NCBI GenBank assembly: GCA_026315105.1
Contig: JAOYRU010000100.1
Coordinates: forward strand, 62,001-126,000
Direction: 5' to 3'
DNA: 64,000 nt
Source: Locusta migratoria
Taxonomy: Eukaryota; Arthropoda; Insecta; Orthoptera; Acrididae
The notes under the pieces were generated by a model, which had not been told where the DNA came from, did not search any database, and saw only the letters and a list, made by a program, of their open reading frames with translations. Of this stretch, positions 44,493-57,769 are shown piece by piece. Position 1 is the stretch's first letter; every line of letters begins with the position of its first letter. The position numbers and the translations under genes were made by a program.

Positions 44493-46537
44493 TTTTTTTT
44501 TTTTTTTTTTTTTGCTCCCTTCTCCCCTACACCCCTTCCTTTCGGTCTCCATAATATGCCTTTATCGGCGAGCTTCTATAGCATTAAATTTGCTGTTTAT
44601 GTCCCCCGTTGAAAGTGCGAAAACCATAATATGCTCCATCGTTAACAGGATGCCGACGAAATCGTTACCATCCCGACGGAACATCTTGTTGATGAGTGGA
44701 TATGAAAAAAAAAACTACATGAAATGGAATATACACATTGTAAAATAAAGGTCCTCTTCTGGATTGGGCATCTTCAATTTTTTAACCCAACTGACTTAAA
44801 AAAACCTCGACATATTGTTGAAATGACCTATGACGGACGATATATAGTAGGATGTCTCCTGCACTATCCTACAACCGACCTAACGACATCCATGGAAAGA
44901 AACCGTCGTAATCCACGTGAAAATTTAAATAAAACTTCTTTCGAATGCAAAGGAAAAATAAATAAATAAATAAATTCCCCTTGTTGTAAAAGTATATACA
45001 GAAAGTTCGTCTCCGAAACACTAGATCACAATTCAGTCTCACTTTTGGGGAGAATAGGAAAATAAAATTAAAAGAATGTCTTCCCTTTCAAACAAATCAA
45101 GGTCCCTGAACAACGAAAAGGAAGTTAACAAAAACCAAATTTCACCTGTTCCGCAGAACAAAGACAAAGTAGAACTGACGTCAATGATAAAAATCTCTCC
45201 ATTTCGTCGAAGTGACCCTTGACAGACGATATGGAGTAGGGTGTCTGCTGCACAATCCGACAACCGACCTAACGACTCCATGGAAATAAAACCGTCGTAA
45301 TGCACATGAAAAGTTAATGAAATTTCTTCCAAACGTAGAAAAAAAACTAATATGAATTCTAGAGTGTAAAAGTATCAGCAGAAAGTTCCTGTCCGAAAAC
45401 ACTAGATCACAATTCAGTCGCACTTTTGGGGACATAATAGGAAAATAAAATTAAAAGAATGTCCTCCCATTCAAACAAATCAAAGTCTCTGAACAATAAT
45501 AAAGAAATTAACGAAAACTAAATTTCACCTGTTCCGCAGAACAAATACAAAGTAGAAGTGTACGATGTGTTTTAACGTTGCAATGTTGCGGTACGGACCG
45601 CTGGTACTGAAAGCGTTACCTACTCAGTCACGTCACATTTATGTGTCCATTAGCATGTTGTATAGCAATCGTTAAGAATATTGCCAAACATCCTGTTGTA
45701 AGCCAATCTGTCCTATACTTTGCCCATTCCGTCTTAGATATAATGCAGAAAGGCGGTCAGCCAGGTCGTCGTACGGGAGAATATACAGTGGGTAGTGTGT
45801 CCAGAAGCCATATTGCGGCATTTCACTCTGTCGTGAGGTAAGCTGTCCGACGAGGCAGGGAAACCCCCACCCCCGTCACAGATGCTATGGGAAGAGCTCA
45901 GGGGGCACATTGGCTACGATCGGGAACCCGGAAATGATCTGAGCACATCACTTGTCATTTCCTGCAACCACATCTGTTGATAATAGGAAAGTCATTCAAT
46001 GCACGTGAAGCAAACATCGCCGACACGTTCACTGTGGTGATGTTATACAGGCGGGTATCAACCGTCATAGGTAAGGAGACACATGTAACACACATGGTTG
46101 TCTTTTGAAAGCCAATAAATAAGAGTACAATTCACACGAAATTAAAAGATAATCGCATAAAACAGTCACCAGTTCAAATATATGAAGGTCGAAATGGAGC
46201 ACAAATGGAAATAAAACAGAATCTAACATAAAAAAACAGAGTCATGACACACGCGATGTATGTTCAATATTTCGTGGTTGTCCGTAATTGGTGATAAGAT
46301 CATTGTACACAGCCAAAAAGTCACATTTCCGGCATGGAAACCAGTGAAAGTGCAACCTCCTGAGCTGAAAAGCATCTGATACTATAAAGGTGGAACACTT
46401 TAGGACACACGAATTTAAAAATAATGGTGACAGCATCAAAATAGAAGTAAAAGGGTTCGTAAGGGGCTGTCACGTCCACTGTATAGCACGCCAGCCAACG
46501 GTGGGCGTGCCTCCTGGTCCGTCCCGCCCCCACGCCG

Positions 46538-47065
46538 CTACTGACTTGGGGCGGTCCGTGTCTGTTTAGTTGTAGACGCCGACGCCGTTTCCGACATCGT
46601 CACGTCCGCAGACGGTTCTATTCCGACGCCAGGCAACGGTGGCTTAACACGGCCCTCCGGACTCGATTCCAGTTTCCTTTTAACAGATTGGGAATCACGA
46701 CCGGGCAAATTGTCAACATCCATGTCAGAGTGCGAAGACTGTTTGTTCAGAAGTTCCCGCAGTTTACGCACCGTTTCATCTCGCTTTCTTTGCGAAGAGC
46801 TGGCCATGTTGTCGGGTTGACTGCGGGAGTCCGTATCTTCCTGCCAATGTCCCGGGTTTGAGTCCTGCGCGGATTTTGTGGCGGCCTTCTTCCTGAGACG
46901 GGCACGTTGGCGCGACCGCTTTCGCTTGTCCGGCGAAGGACTGCGCCGGGACTTGTGTTTCTCCGGGGAGGACGCGCTGCTGCTGCGGGAGCGCCGGCCG
47001 TCCGAGCTGAACTCGCGTCGTGGCCTCGGTTGCTCGTGGAAGACGAGCGACCGCTGGCTCTTCAC
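46538..47065 (-). CDS. Gag-like ORF1 protein, C-terminal part (copy 2)
   Basis: Identical in translation to the copy 1 part, with the RS/basic stretch and the DETVRKLRELLNK helix. Again in the -1 frame and without its own ATG. Confidence 0.7.
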   Translation of the reverse strand: MKSQRSLVFHEQPRPRREFSSDGRRSRSSSASSPEKHKSRRSPSPDKRKRSRQRARLRKKAATKSAQDSNPGHWQEDTDSRSQPDNMASSSQRKRDETVRKLRELLNKQSSHSDMDVDNLPGRDSQSVKRKLESSPEGRVKPPLPGVGIEPSADVTMSETASASTTKQTRTAPSQ

Positions 47066-48228
47066 CGAGTCGAACGCGGGGGGGCGGAGGATGGAACTTC
47101 CTGTACTGCGGAAGGCGCGGCAGACTGCAGCTGTTCAGTTGACCGGTCAGTAAGAGCCGCAGGGACGAAAATGTCATCCGGAGACTGCTTATCCAAAAAT
47201 ACAGGAGCGACATGTTGTGCACTCAGTTGCTCAACAGGAGACACACGTGCGGGAGTCATTTCCGCCTCCGGAGCAAGTGAAACATCCACTTCACTCACAG
47301 GAACATTCGAGGCAATAGTGGCACCAACTACTTGCTGTTCGGTACCGGGTTCAGTACCCGGCGCGGCTTCGGTCGTTTCACGCACGACGACTTGCGAGGC
47401 GGGTTCTGATCCTGTGCTCCCGTCAGCCGCCTGTCCCGCACGTGCGGCCGCCGCGGCCCGTTCCGCATCTACAGCATCGCACCACGACAGGTGTTGTGTC
47501 GCACTGGCGGCTACGTCTTCCGCTACGTCCATGGCGACATCTTGTACGGCCGCACTTTCGTCACCGACGAGCCGTGCGCGGTTAGGAACGACGCCGAGCG
47601 CGACCGACGCGTAAGAGACGCCGCCGTCGCCGGGGGGCAGTTGAGTGGGGCCCTGTCTGCGCGGGCAGTGGTTCCTGACGTGGCCGGCGGCGTGGCAAAA
47701 CGAGCACGTCTGCGGCTGGCCGCTGTACGTTATAAAAGCACGGTTGCCGCCCATCATTAGAAAAGACGGGATGTGCTGTCTAACTACCATACGTACAGAC
47801 CTTATACCATTTTCTACTTTATACACGTACGCCGCAGACCACTTCTCCTTTGTGACAGAGTGCACAGTACCGTACGGCGCCAAACTTCTAGCAATAGTCT
47901 GATTACGTGTCTCAAACGGCAAGTTGAACACGCGAACTGTCCTCAGTCCATACCCTGCGTGGGACAAAACAACATTGCTAACAGTACCGTCTAAGTGCTT
48001 GAAAGGACGCGAGCCACCATTAAAGTTCACTAACTGGTCACATATTTCGGAACTAGGCAATTTCAAAAACAGTGCGTTTAAGAAAACATCTAGTTGCAGT
48101 CCGAGGAGGTCGTTTTCAGCAATTTTCAGTTCGTTATGGATCCATCTATGAATCTCGTATGCCGAGGGGCGGGGAACGGAACGATCGAAAGAACACTGAA
48201 CGTTATTTTCTCTGTCTTCCGAATCCAT
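47062..48228 (-). CDS. Gag-like ORF1 protein, N-terminal part (copy 2)
   Basis: Predicted protein identical to copy 1: RRM-like region 96-169, CCHC knuckle at residues 175-188, and the same premature TGA after the C7 run (G7 at 47078-47084). Confidence 0.8.
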   Translation of the reverse strand: MDSEDRENNVQCSFDRSVPRPSAYEIHRWIHNELKIAENDLLGLQLDVFLNALFLKLPSSEICDQLVNFNGGSRPFKHLDGTVSNVVLSHAGYGLRTVRVFNLPFETRNQTIARSLAPYGTVHSVTKEKWSAAYVYKVENGIRSVRMVVRQHIPSFLMMGGNRAFITYSGQPQTCSFCHAAGHVRNHCPRRQGPTQLPPGDGGVSYASVALGVVPNRARLVGDESAAVQDVAMDVAEDVAASATQHLSWCDAVDAERAAAAARAGQAADGSTGSEPASQVVVRETTEAAPGTEPGTEQQVVGATIASNVPVSEVDVSLAPEAEMTPARVSPVEQLSAQHVAPVFLDKQSPDDIFVPAALTDRSTEQLQSAAPSAVQEVPSSAPPRSTR

Positions 48229-48362
48229 GGCTACTTACGCACAGGCGATATACAACAGCCAGGAAACCGCCGGCGGCGCAGGCGACGCGAATGTAAACAC
48301 TGCCCGGAGCGCAGCGCGATGTGCCCGCGCCGACAGCTCGACACTCACAACCAAAACGAATT

Positions 48363-48379
48363 CGCCCCCGGGTGGGCTC

Positions 48380-48416
<37 letters not shown>

Positions 48417-48436
48417 GCCGATTGCGCCACGGAGGC
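48363..48436 (-). tRNA. tRNA-Asn-GTT: tRNA-Asn (GTT), unit 24
   Basis: Intact body beside the element; T4 terminator. Confidence 0.94.
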
Positions 48437-49076
48437 CCTGGCCTGCATCCCTTCCTCTTCGCAATATGACCAAATTTCTTTAGCTCCTTTCAAGCGTTCT
48501 CAGTGCGTCTTTACTGGACACGAATGCATCGCACCCAACCTGCAGAAACTCACATAAACAAATGACAATTTTAAGCACAACACTAACTGCCAAAATGTTT
48601 TACAAACTACACTACAGAATATTTCGCTGGCAGATCGTTAACTTGTCGTATGTTTCAGACCATACCATCTGTGTACTGCCATTTGGTTGCTGTTTTGTGA
48701 GCCACCTCTCCTCCAACACGACGATGGAGGTCGAACTCAAGTCCCCTCGATTATAAGACACGTGCCTTTTAAATTTGTTCTTTTTTTGTGCTTCATTTTT
48801 CATTTACTTGCAATTTTTAACAGACCCTTACACAAATCTTAGGGCCCCCGTGAGTCTTGGGGGATGCTGCGGAACTGCTGTGCCGAAATCGGCCGCTCAA
48901 AAAATTACTCTTCTGTCACGTTTGCTTTGCTACATTTCGCTAGAAAATTGTGCAGACTACAATCGCCGTCATGTGGTACCATATTTGGTGATTTAATCTG
49001 ACGTGCATAAATTCTCATTTGCAGTTCTTTGATAGTTTCGAAAGACACATTGCTTCGACACAGTTAAAATTGTTTT

Positions 49077-49147
49077 GCCCCCTGTGAGAATCGAACTCAC
49101 GACCCCTGGTTTACAAGACCAGTGCTCTGCCCCTGAGCTAAGGAGGC
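49077..49147 (-). tRNA. tRNA-Thr-TGT: tRNA-Thr (TGT), unit 25
   Basis: Intact reference body, ACAAT-deleted unit. Confidence 0.95.
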
Positions 49148-49877
49148 TGCTGGGCAACGGCATCATTCTTGGTAGCCACTCCCTTCCGTTTCCCACCCAG
49201 AGGAATCGTAACATCTGTTCGCTATGCCAGACGTGTGTGAAAAATCATTGCCATAGCAAAGTTTCGATTAACCCTGCGAGAATAGAGTACCCCTGGTACA
49301 AAGCTCCTGCCTGTTATTTTGCTTTCTTAGATATTTATTGGTATTATTAGCCTAACACGTGTCGTTTTTGGTGCACTCTTGAGCTAGCTCTCGGCTAGTG
49401 CGGGGCACTGGGCGTGCCCTGAGGTGGGTCTTGGATGGCCCAGCTCCTCCCTCTGGCGGCGGTGCCCACGGGGGATCATGTGTGGCGACAACTAATTGCT
49501 CGGCCTGAATCAGCCTGAGGCTGATCGACACTTAAATGGACGTCAGGTACAAATCGACATCGAGAAAGTACACTGATTATGCCTGTCAAACACCAACATA
49601 CACAAGAAAAATATGAAATCCATCGATGGTCACGTCTTTAGCAACTTTACCTTTATCTGAGGACTGATTACTTGTCACTGCCATTGGAAGACTCCATCTG
49701 CCAACTATCATGGTGTCTTGACATTTACTGTACTACAACGAGGAGAAAGCCGATTGCGCGTAGGTGTCATGTAAACATTTCCAAAATAACGTCACCGTAG
49801 CTTTGCTTCTCCATCGAAGGCGATATTTTATTATCACCTCTGTCGACCTCTATTCGAAGGAAGAGAAAAAACGAATT

Positions 49878-49894
49878 CGCCCCCGGGTGGGCTC

Positions 49895-49931
<37 letters not shown>

Positions 49932-49951
49932 GCCGATTGCGCCACGGAGGC
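49878..49951 (-). tRNA. tRNA-Asn-GTT: tRNA-Asn (GTT), unit 25
   Basis: Intact reference body. Confidence 0.95.
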
Positions 49952-50596
49952 CCTGGCCTGCATCCCTTCCTCTTCGCATTATGACCAAATTTCTTTAGCT
50001 CCTTTCAAGCGTTCTCAGTGCGTCTTTACTGGACACGAATGCATCGCACCCAACCTGCAGAAACTCACATAAACAAATGACAATTTTAAGCACAACACTA
50101 ACTGCCAAAATGTTTTACAAACTACACTACAGAATATTTCGCTGGCAGATCGTTAACTTGTCGTATGTTTCAGACCATACCATACAATCTGTGTACTGCC
50201 ATTTGGTTGCTGTTTTGTGAGCCACCTCTCCTCCAACACGACGATGGAGGTCGAACTCAAGTCCCCTCGATTATAAGACACGTGCCTTTTAAATTTGTTC
50301 TTTTTTTGTGCTTCATTTTTCATTTACTTGCAATTTTTAACAGACCCTTACACAAATCTTAGGGCCCCCGTGAGTCTTGGGGGATGCTGCGGAACTGCTG
50401 TGCCGAAATCGGCCGCTCAAAAAATTACTCTTCTGTCACGTTTGCTTTGCTACATTTCGCTAGAAAATTGTGCAGACTACAATCGCCGTCATGTGGTACC
50501 ATATTTGGTGATTTAATCTGACGTGCATAAATTCTCATTTGCAGTTCTTTGATAGTTTCGAAAGACACATTGCTTCGACACAGTTAAAATTGTTTT

Positions 50597-50667
50597 GCCC
50601 CCTGTGAGAATCGAACTCACGACCCCTGGTTTACAAGACCAGTGCTCTGCCCCTGAGCTAAGGAGGC
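50597..50667 (-). tRNA. tRNA-Thr-TGT: tRNA-Thr (TGT), unit 26
   Basis: Intact reference body in a full 1,520-bp unit. Confidence 0.95.
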
Positions 50668-51397
50668 TGCTGGGCAACGGCATCATTCTTGGTAGCCACT
50701 CCCTTCCGTTTCCCACCCAGAGGAATCGTAACATCTGTTCGCTATGCCAGACGTGTGTGAAAAATCATTGCCATAGCAAAGTTTCGATTAACCCTGCGAG
50801 AATAGAGTACCCCTGGTACAAAGCTCCTGCCTGTTATTTTGCTTTCTTAGATATTTATTGGTATTATTAGCCTAACACGTGTCGTTTTTGGTGCACTCTT
50901 GAGCTAGCTCTCGGCTAGTGCGGGGCACTGGGCGTGCCCTGAGGTGGGTCTTGGATGGCCCAGCTCCTCCCTCTGGCGGCGGTGCCCACGGGGGATCATG
51001 TGTGGCGACAACTAATTGCTCGGCCTGAATCAGCCTGAGGCTGATCGACACTTAAATGGACGTCAGGTACAAATCGACATCGAGAAAGTACACTGATTAT
51101 GCCTGTCAAACACCAACATACACAAGAAAAATATGAAATCCATCGATGGTCACGTCTTTAGCAACTTTACCTTTATCTGAGGACTGATTACTTGTCACTG
51201 CCATTGGAAGACTCCATCTGCCAACTATCATGGTGTCTTGACATTTACTGTACTACAACGAGGAGAAAGCCGATTGCGCGTAGGTGTCATGTAAACATTT
51301 CCAAAATAACGTCACCGTAGCTTTGCTTCTCCATCGAAGGCGATATTTTATTATCACCTCTGTCGACCTCTATTCGAAGGAAGAGAAAAAACGAATT

Positions 51398-51414
51398 CGC
51401 CCCCGGGTGGGCTC

Positions 51415-51451
<37 letters not shown>

Positions 51452-51471
51452 GCCGATTGCGCCACGGAGGC
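51398..51471 (-). tRNA. tRNA-Asn-GTT: tRNA-Asn (GTT), unit 26
   Basis: Intact reference body. Confidence 0.95.
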
Positions 51472-52116
51472 CCTGGCCTGCATCCCTTCCTCTTCGCATT
51501 ATGACCAAATTTCTTTAGCTCCTTTCAAGCGTTCTCAGTGCGTCTTTACTGGACACGAATGCATCGCACCCAACCTGCAGAAACTCACATAAACAAATGA
51601 CAATTTTAAGCACAACACTAACTGCCAAAATGTTTTACAAACTACACTACAGAATATTTCGCTGGCAGATCGTTAACTTGTCGTATGTTTCAGACCATAC
51701 CATACAATCTGTGTACTGCCATTTGGTTGCTGTTTTGTGAGCCACCTCTCCTCCAACACGACGATGGAGGTCGAACTCAAGTCCCCTCGATTATAAGACA
51801 CATGCCTTTTAAATTTGTTCTTTTTTTGTGCTTCATTTTTCATTTACTTGCAATTTTTAACAGACCCTTACACAAATCTTAGGGCCCCCGTGAGTCTTGG
51901 GGGATGCTGCGGAACTGCTGTGCCGAAATCGGCCGCTCAAAAAATTACTCTTCTGTCACGTTTGCTTTGCTACATTTCGCTAGAAAATTGTGCAGACTAC
52001 AATCGCCGTCATGTGGTACCATATTTGGTGATTTAATCTGACGTGCATAAATTCTCATTTGCAGTTCTTTGATAGTTTCGAAAGACACATTGCTTCGACA
52101 CAGTTAAAATTGTTTT

Positions 52117-52187
52117 GCCCCCTGTGAGAATCGAACTCACGACCCCTGGTTTACAAGACCAGTGCTCTGCCCCTGAGCTAAGGAGGC
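52117..52187 (-). tRNA. tRNA-Thr-TGT: tRNA-Thr (TGT), unit 27
   Basis: Intact reference body; CACATGCC marker. Confidence 0.95.
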
Positions 52188-52917
52188 TGCTGGGCAACGG
52201 CATCATTCTTGGTAGCCACTCCCTTCCGTTTCCCACCCAGAGGAATCGTAACATCTGTTCGCTATGCCAGACGTGTGTGAAAAATCATTGCCATAGCAAA
52301 GTTTCGATTAACCCTGCGAGAATAGAGTACCCCTGGTACAAAGCTCCTGCCTGTTATTTTGCTTTCTTAGATATTTATTGGTATTATTAGCCTAACACGT
52401 GTCGTTTTTGGTGCACTCTTGAGCTAGCTCTCGGCTAGTGCGGGGCACTGGGCGTGCCCTGAGGTGGGTCTTGGATGGCCCAGCTCCTCCCTCTGGCGGC
52501 GGTGCCCACGGGGGATCATGTGTGGCGACAACTAATTGCTCGGCCTGAATCAGCCTGAGGCTGATCGACACTTAAATGGACGTCAGGTACAAATCGACAT
52601 CGAGAAAGTACACTGATTATGCCTGTCAAACACCAACATACACAAGAAAAATATGAAATCCATCGATGGTCACGTCTTTAGCAACTTTACCTTTATCTGA
52701 GGACTGATTACTTGTCACTGCCATTGGAAGACTCCATCTGCCAACTATCATGGTGTCTTGACATTTACTGTACTACAACGAGGAGAAAGCCGATTGCGCG
52801 TAGGTGTCATGTAAACATTTCCAAAATAACGTCACCGTAGCTTTGCTTCTCCATCGAAGGCGATATTTTATTATCACCTCTGTCGACCTCTATTCGAAGG
52901 AAGAGAAAAAACGAATT

Positions 52918-52934
52918 CGCCCCCGGGTGGGCTC

Positions 52935-52971
<37 letters not shown>

Positions 52972-52991
52972 GCCGATTGCGCCACGGAGGC
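52918..52991 (-). tRNA. tRNA-Asn-GTT: tRNA-Asn (GTT), unit 27
   Basis: Intact reference body. Confidence 0.95.
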
Positions 52992-53636
52992 CCTGGCCTG
53001 CATCCCTTCCTCTTCGCATTATGACCAAATTTCTTTAGCTCCTTTCAAGCGTTCTCAGTGCGTCTTTACTGGACACGAATGCATCGCACCCAACCTGCAG
53101 AAACTCACATAAACAAATGACAATTTTAAGCACAACACTAACTGCCAAAATGTTTTACAAACTACACTACAGAATATTTCGCTGGCAGATCGTTAACTTG
53201 TCGTATGTTTCAGACCATACCATACAATCTGTGTACTGCCATTTGGTTGCTGTTTTGTGAGCCACCTCTCCTCCAACACGACGATGGAGGTCGAACTCAA
53301 GTCCCCTCGATTATAAGACACATGCCTTTTAAATTTTTTCTTTTTTTGTGCTTCATTTTTCATTTACTTGCAATTTTTAACAGACCCTTACACAAATCTT
53401 AGGGCCCCCGTGAGTCTTGGGGGATGCTGCGGAACTGCTGTGCCGAAATCGGCCGCTCAAAAAATTACTCTTCTGTCACGTTTGCTTTGCTACATTTCGC
53501 TAGAAAATTGTGCAGACTACAATCGCCGTCATGTGGTACCATATTTGGTGATTTAATCTGACGTGCATAAATTCTCATTTGCAGTTCTTTGATAGTTTCG
53601 AAAGACACATTGCTTCGACACAGTTAAAATTGTTTT

Positions 53637-53707
53637 GCCCCCTGTGAGAATCGAACTCACGACCCCTGGTTTACAAGACCAGTGCTCTGCCCCTGAGCTA
53701 AGGAGGC
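53637..53707 (-). tRNA. tRNA-Thr-TGT: tRNA-Thr (TGT), unit 28
   Basis: Intact reference body; CACATGCC marker. Confidence 0.95.
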
Positions 53708-54437
53708 TGCTGGGCAACGGCATCATTCTTGGTAGCCACTCCCTTCCGTTTCCCACCCAGAGGAATCGTAACATCTGTTCGCTATGCCAGACGTGTGTGA
53801 AAAATCATTGCCATAGCAAAGTTTCGATTAACCCTGCGAGAATAGAGTACCCCTGGTACAAAGCTCCTGCCTGTTATTTTGCTTTCTTAGATATTTATTG
53901 GTATTATTAGCCTAACACGTGTCGTTTTTGGTGCACTCTTGAGCTAGCTCTCGGCTAGTGCGGGGCACTGGGCGTGCCCTGAGGTGGGTCTTGGATGGCC
54001 CAGCTCCTCCCTCTGGCGGCGGTGCCCACGGGGGATCATGTGTGGCGACAACTAATTGCTCGGCCTGAATCAGCCTGAGGCTGATCGACACTTAAATGGA
54101 CGTCAGGTACAAATCGACATCGAGAAAGTACACTGATTATGCCTGTCAAACACCAACATACACAAGAAAAATATGAAATCCATCGATGGTCACGTCTTTA
54201 GCAACTTTACCTTTATCTGAGGACTGATTACTTGTCACTGCCATTGGAAGACTCCATCTGCCAACTATCATGGTGTCTTGACATTTACTGTACTACAACG
54301 AGGAGAAAGCCGATTGCGCGTAGGTGTCATGTAAACATTTCCAAAATAACGTCACCGTAGCTTTGCTTCTCCATCGAAGGCGATATTTTATTATCACCTC
54401 TGTCGACCTCTATTCGAAGGAAGAGAAAAAACGAATT

Positions 54438-54454
54438 CGCCCCCGGGTGGGCTC

Positions 54455-54491
<37 letters not shown>

Positions 54492-54511
54492 GCCGATTGC
54501 GCCACGGAGGC
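54438..54511 (-). tRNA. tRNA-Asn-GTT: tRNA-Asn (GTT), unit 28
   Basis: Intact reference body. Confidence 0.95.
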
Positions 54512-55151
54512 CCTGGCCTGCATCCCTTCCTCTTCGCATTATGACCAAATTTCTTTAGCTCCTTTCAAGCGTTCTCAGTGCGTCTTTACTGGACACGAAT
54601 GCATCGCACCCAACCTGCAGAAACTCACATAAACAAATGACAATTTTAAGCACAACACTAACTGCCAAAATGTTTTACAAACTACACTACAGAATATTTC
54701 GCTGGCAGATCGTTAACTTGTCGTATGTTTCAGACCATACCATCTGTGTACTGCCATTTGGTTGCTGTTTTGTGAGCCACCTCTCCTCCAACACGACGAT
54801 GGAGGTCGAACTCAAGTCCCCTCGATTATAAGACACGTGCCTTTTAAATTTGTTCTTTTTTTGTGCTTCATTTTTCATTTACTTGCAATTTTTAACAGAC
54901 CCTTACACAAATCTTAGGGCCCCCGTGAGTCTTGGGGGATGCTGCGGAACTGCTGTGCCGAAATCGGCCGCTCAAAAAATTACTCTTCTGTCACGTTTGC
55001 TTTGCTACATTTCGCTAGAAAATTGTGCAGACTACAATCGCCGTCATGTGGTACCATATTTGGTGATTTAATCTGACGTGCATAAATTCTCATTTGCAGT
55101 TCTTTGATAGTTTCGAAAGACACATTGCTTCGACACAGTTAAAATTGTTTT

Positions 55152-55195
55152 GCCCCCTGTGAGAATCGAACTCACGACCCCTGGTTTACAAGACC
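55152..55195 (-). pseudogene. tRNA-Thr-TGT: tRNA-Thr 3' fragment, unit 29
   Basis: Positions 28-71 only, same junction as units 22 and 24. Confidence 0.93.
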
Positions 55196-57241
55196 TTTTT
55201 TTTTTTTTTTTTTTTTTGCTCCCTTCTCCCCTACACCCCTTCCTTTCGCTCTCCATAATATGCCTTTATCGGCGAGCTTCTATAGCATTAAATTTGCTGT
55301 TTATGTCCCCCGTTGAAAGTGCGAAAACCATAATATGCTCCATCGTTAACAGGATGCCGACGAAATCGTTACCATCCCGACGGAACATCTTGTTGATGAG
55401 TGGATATGAAAAAAAAAACTACATGAAATGGAATATACACATTGTAAAATAAAGGTCCTCTTCTGGATTGGGCATCTTCAATTTTTTAACCCAACTGACT
55501 TAAAAAAACCTCGACATATTGTTGAAATGACCTATGACGGACGATATATAGTAGGATGTCTCCTGCACTATCCTACAACCGACCTAACGACATCCATGGA
55601 AAGAAACCGTCGTAATCCACGTGAAAATTTAAATAAAACTTCTTTCGAATGCAAAGGAAAAATAAATAAATAAATAAATTCCCCTTGTTGTAAAAGTATA
55701 TACAGAAAGTTCGTCTCCGAAACACTAGATCACAATTCAGTCTCACTTTTGGGGAGAATAGGAAAATAAAATTAAAAGAATGTCTTCCCTTTCAAACAAA
55801 TCAAGGTCCCTGAACAACGAAAAGGAAGTTAACAAAAACCAAATTTCACCTGTTCCGCAGAACAAAGACAAAGTAGAACTGACGTCAATGATAAAAATCT
55901 CTCCATTTCGTCGAAGTGACCCTTGACAGACGATATGGAGTAGGGTGTCTGCTGCACAATCCGACAACCGACCTAACGACTCCATGGAAATAAAACCGTC
56001 GTAATGCACATGAAAAGTTAATGAAATTTCTTCCAAACGTAGAAAAAAAACTAATATGAATTCTAGAGTGTAAAAGTATCAGCAGAAAGTTCCTGTCCGA
56101 AAACACTAGATCACAATTCAGTCGCACTTTTGGGGACATAATAGGAAAATAAAATTAAAAGAATGTCCTCCCATTCAAACAAATCAAAGTCTCTGAACAA
56201 TAATAAAGAAATTAACGAAAACTAAATTTCACCTGTTCCGCAGAACAAATACAAAGTAGAAGTGTACGATGTGTTTTAACGTTGCAATGTTGCGGTACGG
56301 ACCGCTGGTACTGAAAGCGTTACCTACTCAGTCACGTCACATTTATGTGTCCATTAGCATGTTGTATAGCAATCGTTAAGAATATTGCCAAACATCCTGT
56401 TGTAAGCCAATCTGTCCTATACTTTGCCCATTCCGTCTTAGATATAATGCAGAAAGGCGGTCAGCCAGGTCGTCGTACGGGAGAATATACAGTGGGTAGT
56501 GTGTCCAGAAGCCATATTGCGGCATTTCACTCTGTCGTGAGGTAAGCTGTCCGACGAGGCAGGGAAACCCCCACCCCCGTCACAGATGCTATGGGAAGAG
56601 CTCAGGGGGCACATTGGCTACGATCGGGAACCCGGAAATGATCTGAGCACATCACTTGTCATTTCCTGCAACCACATCTGTTGATAATAGGAAAGTCATT
56701 CAATGCACGTGAAGCAAACATCGCCGACACGTTCACTGTGGTGATGTTATACAGGCGGGTATCAACCGTCATAGGTAAGGAGACACATGTAACACACATG
56801 GTTGTCTTTTGAAAGCCAATAAATAAGAGTACAATTCACACGAAATTAAAAGATAATCGCATAAAACAGTCACCAGTTCAAATATATGAAGGTCGAAATG
56901 GAGCACAAATGGAAATAAAACAGAATCTAACATAAAAAAACAGAGTCATGACACACGCGATGTATGTTCAATATTTCGTGGTTGTCCGTAATTGGTGATA
57001 AGATCATTGTACACAGCCAAAAAGTCACATTTCCGGCATGGAAACCAGTGAAAGTGCAACCTCCTGAGCTGAAAAGCATCTGATACTATAAAGGTGGAAC
57101 ACTTTAGGACACACGAATTTAAAAATAATGGTGACAGCATCAAAATAGAAGTAAAAGGGTTCGTAAGGGGCTGTCACGTCCACTGTATAGCACGCCAGCC
57201 AACGGTGGGCGTGCCTCCTGGTCCGTCCCGCCCCCACGCCG

Positions 57242-57769
57242 CTACTGACTTGGGGCGGTCCGTGTCTGTTTAGTTGTAGACGCCGACGCCGTTTCCGACA
57301 TCGTCACGTCCGCAGACGGTTCTATTCCGACGCCAGGCAACGGTGGCTTAACACGGCCCTCCGGACTCGATTCCAGTTTCCTTTTAACAGATTGGGAATC
57401 ACGACCGGGCAAATTGTCAACATCCATGTCAGAGTGCGAAGACTGTTTGTTCAGAAGTTCCCGCAGTTTACGCACCGTTTCATCTCGCTTTCTTTGCGAA
57501 GAGCTGGCCATGTTGTCGGGTTGACTGCGGGAGTCCGTATCTTCCTGCCAATGTCCCGGGTTTGAGTCCTGCGCGGATTTTGTGGCGGCCTTCTTCCTGA
57601 GACGGGCACGTTGGCGCGACCGCTTTCGCTTGTCCGGCGAAGGACTGCGCCGGGACTTGTGTTTCTCCGGGGAGGACGCGCTGCTGCTGCGGGAGCGCCG
57701 GCCGTCCGAGCTGAACTCGCGTCGTGGCCTCGGTTGCTCGTGGAAGACGAGCGACCGCTGGCTCTTCAC
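57242..57769 (-). CDS. Gag-like ORF1 protein, C-terminal part (copy 3)
   Basis: Same 175-codon -1 frame as in copies 1 and 2, unchanged in translation. Confidence 0.7.
   Translation of the reverse strand: MKSQRSLVFHEQPRPRREFSSDGRRSRSSSASSPEKHKSRRSPSPDKRKRSRQRARLRKKAATKSAQDSNPGHWQEDTDSRSQPDNMASSSQRKRDETVRKLRELLNKQSSHSDMDVDNLPGRDSQSVKRKLESSPEGRVKPPLPGVGIEPSADVTMSETASASTTKQTRTAPSQ

Larger units (their letters stand above)
44493..48352 (-). mobile_element. Gag-only retroelement, copy 2
   Basis: 3,860 bp. Same junctions on both sides as copy 1 and a poly-T of 21 instead of 22, so it is a copy made by array duplication, not a new insertion. Its non-coding 3' part is 44514-46537. Confidence 0.85.
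43981..50123. repeat. Gag-element dimer, copy 2 (4,628 + 1,515 bp)
   Basis: Shares with copy 1 the CGCAATATG variant beside tRNA-Asn (42319 and 48462 region), which copy 3 lacks, so copies 1 and 2 are the closest pair. Confidence 0.9.
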